Below are positions 1 to 10,300 of a stretch of DNA of 25,461 nt, one piece after another (position 1 is the stretch's first letter; each line of letters opens with the position of its first letter). This DNA comes from a bacterium (GTDB lineage Bacteria; RUG730; JAAEPJ01): NCBI GenBank assembly GCA_024222485.1, contig JAAEPJ010000310.1, positions 1-25,461 of the forward strand, written 5' to 3'. A program made the position numbers and the translations under genes. The notes under the pieces were generated by a model. That model did not search any database and was not told the origin of the DNA. It saw nothing but the letters and a program-made list of their open reading frames with translations.

Positions 1-1364
1 AAGCCTGTATTCGCCTCTACCAGCATAAAAGTATATTTTGTTCTTGCATCAGTTTGATAACTCACTGTATGCTCCGCAGCATTCACTGTCATATCATAAC
101 TCGCATTTTCTGTGGCATTATAATAACTTCCACCCGTGATCGCTCCTGCAGCATCTCGTGTAAAGGTTGTTTGATTACTATTAGCATCCCACTGCTCCAT
201 TACCAGCCAACTACTTCCATTATCATAGCTCTTCTCAATGATAATCGCTTGTGCTTGTGGGATCACATCTGATGTTAGGTTAGTAACATCATTATTATCT
301 ATTGTCAACATTAAAGTATAACGAGTGCCTGCTTCTCTTTGCATTATCAAAGTATGGTTATCAGTATCTACAATCATATTATATATCACATTTTCTTCAC
401 TGTTATAATAAGTTCCACCAGTAATCACTCCATTTATATCTCTAGTTATTGTTGTTCTATTCCCATCATTATCCTCACTCTCCATGACCCAGATTCCTTT
501 ATCGTAACTTTTCTCTATCACAACAGCCTGAGGATTACCAGCTACCCCAAAGTTAGTGAAAGCAGTATCATTTGATGTTAGCATAAAAAAATGGCGGGTT
601 GATGCGTCTATCTGTATTCTTAAGGTATGATTTGTTCCCTCTAAAATCATATCATAACTCACCTTTTCTGTGGCATTATAATAACTTCCACCCGTGATCG
701 CTCCGTCTGCATCTCGTGTAAAGGTTGTTTTGTTGCCATGCTCATCCCATAACTTGGTTATCAACCAAGTCTCTCCACCATCATAAGTTTGTTCTATCAT
801 AATCGCTTGCGGGATACCATCAGGTCCTAAATTATCAAAGCCTGTATTCGCCTCTACCAGCATAAAAGTATATTTTGTTGTTTCATCAGTTTGATAACTC
901 ACTGTATGCTCCGCAGCATTCACTGTCATATCATAACTCGCCTTTTCTGTGGCATTATAATAAGTTCCACCCGTGATCGCTCCTGCAGCATCTCGTGTAA
1001 AGGTTGTTTGATTACTATTAGCATCCCACTGCTCTGTTACTAGCCAAGTACTCCCACCATCATAAGTTTCTTCTATCATAATTGCTTGCAGACTTCCATC
1101 AACTATTGCTAAATTAGTAAAATCTTTATTATCTGCTTCTAACATGAAAGTAGCTCTCGTTGTAGAGTCTGTTTTCATTGTTAGAGTATGAGCGACTGCA
1201 TCTACATCCATATCATAAGTAATTCCATTACTAGCATTATAATAAGTTCCGCCAGTAATCTCTCCGGTTATTGGCTCTGTCGTTAAAGTCGTTTTACTGT
1301 CACCTCCATGCCAAATTTCAATTATATTTAAAGCACTATCATCCACTCTAAAAATCATCGGAGA
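1..1364 (-). repeat. Tandem coding repeats, 279 bp / 93 residues each, at least five units
   Basis: Five units in the giant gene, in reading order: 1364-1086 (degenerate), 1085-807, 806-528, 527-249, and 248 to the left edge (partial). Each unit has the pattern A-I-x-I-E-x-(S/T)-Y-D-x-G, then T-T-x-T-R-D, I-T-G-G-(T/S)-Y-Y-N, Y-(D/N)-M, H-T and F-M-L. This suggests an all-beta repeat of the surface-adhesin kind. The period is exact: bases 1-199 and 838-1036, which are 837 bp (three periods) apart, are almost identical, and part of the 528-806 unit is nearly the same again. The 527-249 unit has diverged far more. The array continues outside the window. Confidence 0.9.
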
Positions 1365-4300
1365 ACCATCTTCCTTTACTACATAGCCTGTTGCAGTCGT
1401 TAAAACATGATAAGTCTTATATCCTAGGCTATAGGTCATTTTCCCACCAGCTACAGGGAAGTCAGATTTCTTCCCAGCTATATCATAAAATATCGCCTCT
1501 TCTCCAATATCTTCATAGCCAGGCCATGGGCCTGGCCCATCTGTGCCTGCAGTTCCTAAGTTTGTGGATTCATAGACAGTCAAAGTCTTTAAAGAACCAT
1601 CTAGATTATATTCATAGGTATATATTGCATCCTCTGTATAAATATTTCTGCCAGTAATAACACCAGCCTGGTATGATTCAAATAATATTCGACGATTCTG
1701 TTGGTCAACAATCTCAGTCATCGTTAAGTCAGTCCGGTTAGAATCGTTATAATATGATATTTTTGTAATACCCTCTTGACCACTAAAGTTACGAGTTATC
1801 GTAATATACTGATCCTTATTCTCTCCCGCCGTTATCTTACCTTCTATTGCTTTATATTCTCCAGTATCACTTATCCACCGACTATAGACAATTGCATAAT
1901 TAACATTTCCTTTGTCATCGTAATGCGTTTCACCAGTGGGGTATTCAAATTTATCATAGGTAACCTCTCTATAATCACCGCCTTTATAAAAAATTTTTTT
2001 TATATATCCCTCAGGCGCGCTATTGACTTCAACTGTTTGAACAACAGTGTTATTATCCATATTAGAAAAAATAACTCTTCTAGGAAGCCCATCAGGATGC
2101 CTAAACTCTAAACGCCTTAAATTATCATCTTCTGCTAAAGATACTTCCTCATCAAGATAAAGTGTCCAGCCAGCCAAGTCATTAGAATAATCATCATCAT
2201 CTTCATAAGACCCTAAAACAACCACACCCTCTATTGGAGAAGTACCATGCCATTTAGTATAAGAAAACTCATAAATCTTATCCTCTTCTATTTCAAAGTC
2301 ATGATTACTTAAATTATAACTCTCACCAAAAACTTCACGGATAATTTTCCCCTCAGAATCAAAGTATACTTCTTTAGCAAGAAGTCCATCAGCTGACATA
2401 TAAACATCCACAGGATTACCTGATACTCCTGTATAGGTTTCTACATATATGAGTTCTTTACCCTCATAAGCAGGATTTATAATCCCTGTCACCTGAGAGT
2501 TAATGCCACTATCTCCAACACTTAAGGATGAAGCTGAAATACTAAAGCCAGTACCATCACCTGTTGATTCAATAGTCGGTGGAGATAATACGGGAATTCT
2601 TGTATCCATAATAGTAATCAAGTTACTCTTTAATGGGCCATCTTCTAGAGCATCTATCTCTAAGTTAATATCCGCAATAGTATGTCTTTGTCTAAATACT
2701 GTAAAAATAAAGGCTTGATCAATCGTCTCTCCAGCTACTAAATATTCTTGCTCTATTTTTTCATGATTACCAATATAATCAATAAAATCTGCATATAAAT
2801 CAGGGTCCTCATCTTTAAGCTCAAGTAAAACAGCTTGCATCTCTGAAGTAATCTCAATTTTTAAAGTATTCCCATCTATCGTTGTGTTTAAATTATATTC
2901 ATCGCTATCCACAATATAAAATTCCACACTATCAATACTATTCAAAGTATAGGAATCATTAAGGTTATTTGTAATAGAATCAATTAATTCCTGCATCTCA
3001 GCAAACTCTTCTAATGTCGCCTTAACACCTTCTTTATCAATATCTTCACCAAAAAAAGAAGCAATAGTCAGAGGATTTAAAGCAGAACTAGTAGCATCAA
3101 AAAGAACGCCTACACCACTACCAGCACCACTACCAGCACCACCTGGAATAACGACCCCACTTGTGTCAAACTGAATTCTTTCAGGTGATATCATCCCTCT
3201 ATTAAAATAAGTTAGCACAGCTGTATCTGCATCATAATTAGAAAATAAAACTAAATCTCCCTCTAAAGAAGCCGCCATAAATGTCCCATTATGATCAAAT
3301 CCTCTAGTAAGTTTAACTCCCTGTATACCTTCATAATCCTGTTCGTATGTCTCTGTCCTTAAAAAATTACCATCTACATCCGTAACATTTGCCGCTAATT
3401 CTCTTGATTGATCATCCCACTCAGTATATTCAAATTTTTCATTAATAGTCCCATCTTCATTATAGATTAGAGATGATGTTAATACTTCGTCTTGATTATA
3501 TTGATCCGTTCGCGCTATCAGATAAACTTCTTTTTCTTGATCAAAACTATAGAAATTCTCTGAATAACCTATAAAATTACCTTCTTTATCATAAGAATTT
3601 GTTCTCTTCAAGATATATAAGTCAGTTTTAGCATCATAAATGTAGAAATCAATATTTTTAGCTCCATCTGCCTCCGTTGTAATAATTCGTTTGGATGTAA
3701 TATTTCCATCCACATCTTTTCTTACTATTGTGATTTGATTCTCCGCATACTCATATTCCTCAATATTGGTTAATTGACCAACTTGATCATAGTTTTTCCG
3801 AGTAGATAATTTATCCCCTTCATTATAAATATCTTGCTTATACCTATTTGACTCATCCATTTTTTCATATTTAACAGAATAGTAATTAATTATTTTACTA
3901 CCATTTTCATCAGCCTCAACAATATAGGAATATTTAAATGTAAAGCCGTCTTTATTTTGATCTTCATCAGGACTAAGAGCAGGTTCATAAACATCCCCAG
4001 CAGCAATACTGCCGTCAGAGTTGTTCTCTCTCACAATAGTTTGGCCAACTATTTCCCCATTGTCTCTATGAATAATTTGATTAATGTTCCCGTCACTATC
4101 CTTATAAACAACATCATCTTCATAAATAATAGCAAATGTATCTCCAGAAAACATTGCCAACATATCTACATTATGAAGAGCAGCATATGTAGCAGGATCA
4201 TCTCCAGCTATTTCTTCTAACAAACTAAGATTTGCTATATTAATCTGGTCCATTGCAAAGCTAAGCGGTGTGTAGTTTTGAATACCAGCGATATCAAGCC

Positions 4301-7300
4301 CAGGAATAGAACCAAAAGAGTTGATCAACATCCCCACCTGTTGTACAGCTGACATTGTCATAAGTAATTTTTCTTTTACTTCACTATTAATCGCTGCACT
4401 TTGTGCATTCTTATTTAAATAAGGAATAATAAATTTGAAAAATACAATATTAGATATTGCAGCTACAATAAATTTAGCAAATAAAATAAATGGACCTACA
4501 AACAATGCGACGCCTGCTAACACAACCGGAAAAGCCATCATTGCCAAAGTAAGCAAAACCATAAAGAACATCCCCACACGAAGAAGCCATTTCGGGACAT
4601 ATGTATCAATAAAACCTAAGTTTTGACTAACTTTATAATTAATCATAAAATCATCAATCTTCTTCTTACTGGCTCTTTTTAAACTGCTATCTGTATCTAT
4701 TCCTTTATCATAACTATCAGAAAAAAAGGCTTTTTGCTTAACTTTAAAAGCATCATCCCCTTCATCTGTGTCACGAAAAAAAATAATATAATTAGAAATT
4801 GCATTCAATTCAGCAGTAAAAGCTCCTGTTTTAAAGCCTGGGCGACTATCACCTTTTTTAACCGCTAAATCTATCTGAATTAATCCATCAATAAAATCAC
4901 TATCAGAAAAAATTATATTAGAATACTTATCCTGCCTAAAAATACCACCAATGATATTAACAATAAAACTACTTTCTTTATCAGCCTTTACCTTTTGTTC
5001 TTCATCTATTTTCGTTGCTTTAAATACAATTCTTATAAATTCTGAAAATGTATACCCTTGACTTGCCCAACCATCAAGAACATAACGCTCTTTTAACTTT
5101 TGCAAAATATTAGGATTAAAAAAAGTTGCTTCTCTAAGCTTTATTGTTTGACTTGTTTTTCGACCGCGGACAAATGAATGCATTGCCTGAGTAACAGAAT
5201 TATCAGCCCCAGAAGAAGATAATGATTCAGCAATAGCACCAATGATTTCTGCACCATATTGAACAATATAACCAATAATCAAAATTTTTGAAAATGTCCA
5301 TAACCAAGATGCAATAGGGTTTAATATTCTATCTGCTCTTACTGATCTTGCTTCACGCTCCATTTTAGAAATATCTTTTACTAGACTAAAAACACTGTTT
5401 CTCTTATCATCTATTTCTTTTTGAGTTAGAACAGCATCACCCAATGAGGATAAATAAGTAATCAAACCACGAATTTCTTCATCATTTTGACCATTAGTAT
5501 TAGCCCGTCCTTCATTAGTCAAATTAATAAGATGCTTCTTATTCTTCTGATAATTAATCCCTAGCTCTAAAGCTAAGGATCTTTCATTACGCGTAAGAGG
5601 GTGAATAAGACTGATTCCCAACTCAAGCAAAGTGTTTCTATATTTTTTATTAACAAAAAGCATACCAAAACTAGCCAAACCTAAAGCTAAAACAAGCGTC
5701 GCCCCAACCAAACGAAGCCCCCATTTAAATGTACCTTTAATAGCCATATAAATATAATTACGCTCTAGTTGTAAATTTTTAGAAAACTTAGAAGTTGATT
5801 GATAAAGAACAAGATCACCTTTAGATGTCACAGTCACTAATAAGTTTTTATATTTTTGGATATCCGTTTCCTTAATAGCCTTTGAAATATCTCTGGCTTT
5901 TGTTAGGGCAATATCCATTGAAGGTTGTCTAATACGAACTTTATCTTGAATAAGAGCTTTATCAAAAGACTCCCTGTAATTCAACAACGCTCCCCTTCTT
6001 GTTTCCGTTTGAGTCTGTACCTGTCTTTGAATATGTTGCACCTGTTGTACAGTATTTTGTAAATTTTGAAAAGGATCTTGCTTGATCTTTGTTAAAGTCA
6101 GAGAGTCAATAAACTCACCAAATTCCTCAAGAGCCATATTTTTTGATTTTTCAGAACTTGAATCATCAATGATAGTTGGATCAAGAAGGAATAATTCACT
6201 CACAATATGCTTATCTAATACTCCTGCGGTATATTTACTTATTCGCTCAACTTCTTCCACTATCTGCTTAAAAGAATCTTGGATTCTTTGTTTAGGAGTT
6301 AAAGGCTTATCTGCTAACTCATTATTAGCTCTCCCTGCTTTTTTAGAAAGAACTTCGTCTTTAAGGATAGCATCCAGCCTTTGAACCTTATCTCCACCAA
6401 ATTCTTGCATATTACCTTGGAAAATATTCTTTCTATCCTCTGAACTATTATATTCATAAACAGTCCCGCCATAAAGTGTCTCGTTAAATGTAATATATTT
6501 TTGAATATTCTTTTTTTCAACTCGTGCATATGTCCGTTCTTCATTTTCCCAAAAAATTGTAATAATTGGATTATTAAGGTCGAATTTATTATAAATTTTC
6601 TCTACAAATAAATTGTCTCTACCCGCTAACTCAATATGCCTGACTTGTCCTGCTTTACCATAAGGTCTTTTAAGCTCGCTAATCATTTCTTTGATGGGTT
6701 CAATCAGATACTTATCTTGCAATTGTTCAGAATACGCTCCAAGAAGGTTCTCAGAAGTTCTTTTAGCAGATAAAATCTTAACGAGTAATCGCAAATATTC
6801 ACTATCTATAAGACTTTCATTCCCCTCATACTTAGAAAGTACTTGCAGCGTAGCTTCGTCTTTTTGTCTATGGAAAATGGTTTTATAGACTCCAATACCT
6901 TCCACACTCAATTCTTCCTTAAGTGTGTTTAACATTCTATTTTCGACATAGTATTCATGAATAATTGACTCATTTCCTACACTTCTCACTACACGACCAC
7001 GTCGCTGAGCAAGATCGTCATCTGTTAGCTTGTGAATATCTGCTAAGTGCAAGGTAAGCCCGGCTTCTTTAGTCTGTTTAAAATCCGTACCTGTTCCAAT
7101 TTGAGAGTCACCAAATAGTAAGCCCTGTGTGAGAGCTAAATATTTTGATGATTGATAAATCCTGTCACTTGTCATCGGATCGATAATCTCAAACATAACA
7201 CCATTTTCAGGATTTTTTGCAAAATTACAGACTTTATTCTTAAGTTCCTTAACCTTACTAACCAAAGAAGTAGTATCCTTACCTAAAGCTTCTTTTTCGC

Positions 7301-10300
7301 GTATCTCTATATTCATTTTTTGAAAAAAATCATAATGCTTAGCTAAAAACTCCTCTCTCTTATTATCTCTATTTGCTTTTTCTTGATCAGAAGCATTAAG
7401 GTAACTCTCTCTATTCTTTATTAGCTGTAATAAATATTGAGCCTTACTATTATTACTTATGCTTAAAGACTTCTTAAGTATTTTTAAAGTCTCAGTCATG
7501 AGTCTTGTATCGTCTACAATTAACAATTGTGCTGTAGCTGTATCCTGATAGCTCATTTGAATAGTATGCGCAATCTCTTTCGCTTCGTTATTAAATCTAT
7601 CTTTCTGAGAATCACCTGCAATTTTATGACCGTTGATAATTACTCTTTTCCCCGTAGCTTTTTCTGAATATTGCCAAATTGCCTCTTTTGCCTCAGAGAT
7701 ATCAATTGCATGCGTAAGTGCATATAGTAAAGCTTCTTTTTCTTGACTATCTACAATTAAGTTAGTGTTCTGAATAACATCGTCTATTGCGAGCTTACTC
7801 TCCTCCGATCTTGCAGCGTCATCAAATTTTTCTAATTTTTCTAATAATTTTGCCAAGTTTTCATCTAATGTCTTAAAATATTCAATATTTTCTACACTGC
7901 CAAGATTCAAAACTTCCACATTTAAAATAGACTTTGTAAGCTCATTATTAAAAGTCGCCGTAGTCGGATAATTCCAACCATTGACTGTTTTAAAAGCTTC
8001 ACTACGCGAAGTGCTAGCAACTGTTTGCTTTGGAATATCAACCCTCTCTAGGGCAACATTTTGATCTCGACTATGTCTCAAATTAAAAAGTAATGCCAAA
8101 GCCAGCACTTGTTCTACAGTCCCAAGCTGTTGATCTAAATCTATACCATTACTTACAGGCGCAATGGTATGTGTATAACCATCCTCTACTCGGTCAGATG
8201 GAAGTTCAACAAGCTTATATGTCTCATTCTCTCTATCGTATAAAAATGCTTTAACGACTGCATCTAAATACCCTGTGACATCTTTATTCGTCTCAAGCCT
8301 GTAATAAAGGTAAGCAAAGCTAAGTGCAACCACAAATGCGACTCCTGCTATACCACCAATCAATGTCAGTGTTAAAAACACTAGTGTAAAAGGGAACCAA
8401 GCTGTCATCGAAAGTAAAATAGTGGCTAAACCAAAAAAAGCAATCACGCCAAAGCTAACCATTGATACTTGATATCTCTTCGTTATTTTAGCTTGAGAAC
8501 CATATTCTACTTCCATCCTATGTGACCAAGCCATAGGTTTACGATCTTCATCCTTAAAAACAGCTAAAATACCTTTTGCAGTAGCTTCTTTTACTAAATC
8601 TGACTCTGTTACAACAAAAATTTTGTTTTTTCCGCCTTTTAATACAGCGGCATCAAGCTGTGCGCTCGTTTCAATTTCAGTAAAATCATCTTTTTCATGA
8701 GCAGAACTATCTTTATAAAAATTTTCATGGACTCTTTGAAAAAGGTTCTTTACCAAACGATAAATAGCTTTCATCCTCCGACTACCACTTTTAACATAAG
8801 AGAGAGCAGAATTAGTTATTAGATGAGCTTCATCTAAAAAAGGAGCTTCAATTTGCCTTGCTGCTTGAGCTAAAATATACCCAGAGCTATTAAACAGGTG
8901 CCCATACTGCGTATGCGTAACTATTGGTAATATTTTCGGATTTAATAAAGCCCGAGCAACTAAAGCCTCATTACCCATCTTAGAGTCATCAATATCGAAA
9001 AACTTAACTCCTACCCATGCTAAAAGATCTATACTCTTTTCTGTAGGATTTATAAAGTTATCTACTGCACCTTTACCATTTACAGCTATTACACCCACAT
9101 ACTTATCTCCACGCATTAACTTGTTTACAATGTTAGCCATAACAGTAGCCGCTGTTTTTCCTGCAGCAGTTCCTGCTTGAGGTGCTATACCATAAACAAG
9201 CCATGACACCATTATAGAAAACTGAATACCGCGTAAATGCCAATTTTTCTCACTATAAACTTGATCAAAAATATAGTCAGCCAAAATCAAGGAATCTAGA
9301 ACATTAAATGTTTTCCCCTTATTTAAAGTATCAATCAGACCTTCTTTACCCTTAGATAAGTAGTTAGACTCAAGCATATTTCTTCTATTTTTATAGATGT
9401 TAGTATTTCTAAAAGTTTCGGACATAACTTCAAGCTTACTAAGTCCAGCATCTTTCATATCTGCTTTTTTAAATATTTCTTTTAAAAAAGCAACCCCCGT
9501 ATAGTCCGCCCCTTTCTCGTTGAATTTAGATAAATACTTTGATTTAGATATTGCCTTATCATCTGATATTTTGTTAATTTCTAGATTCAAAATAGTCTCT
9601 GATTGCAAACCAGTAACTATCGGTTTACCTAAAAATTTACTACTTATATCTTCTTGAAAAATATCAATGGAAGATGTAGGAATCGCAGCTTTCTGTTCTG
9701 GAGTTAAAGATAAAATATCCTCAATGAACAATTTATCCGCCTTCTTATCATTCATATCTTCTTGTTTGGATATTTTCCCCAAGGCTTTATTTAAAATTTC
9801 CCTTTCCTCTTTACTATCTACCGCTACTTCAAGACTTGCAATTACTTTATTTATTAAAGACTCGCTTATATTTCCCTTAAAAAATTCACTATAAAGATTC
9901 AGCGCCGTTGCCGCTGAATTCTTTAAAAGCTTAGCATATTTACGCCCCTTAGCTTTAGCCAACCATTTTGCTTGGTCTTCTAGTCTTTCTAAATAAAGAG
10001 TTTCACCACCAAAATCTTCCAAACTTGGAACGATTACATCATAAGAAATGCCCTTACTCTTTAAAAAATTCTTAATTCCATCAGTATGGTAACCACCCAA
10101 AACCATTGCAGAAACCTGACTTCTATCAAATTTTCTGCTTAAAATATTCCTAGCCAGCACTTCATTCCGCTTTTCCGCATCGGCGTAAAATTCTTGCATA
10201 TTCTCAACGGCTTCATTAAAAATAGTATCAATATTAGCAAAATATGGTTTTCTTAAAAGCCTATCTGAAAAATTCTTGATTCTTTTAATTCTAACTTGGT

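Noticed and set aside
1-1364. CRISPR-like or non-coding tandem repeats
   Set aside because: The period is 279 bp, a multiple of three. The repeats are in frame within the giant gene and their variation keeps protein motifs.
54-9894. Many short open frames on the plus strand and one on the minus strand (6314-6544) inside the giant gene
   Set aside because: They lie in other frames of one continuous coding frame, have no ribosome sites or domain signs, and inside the repeat array they simply recur with the repeats.
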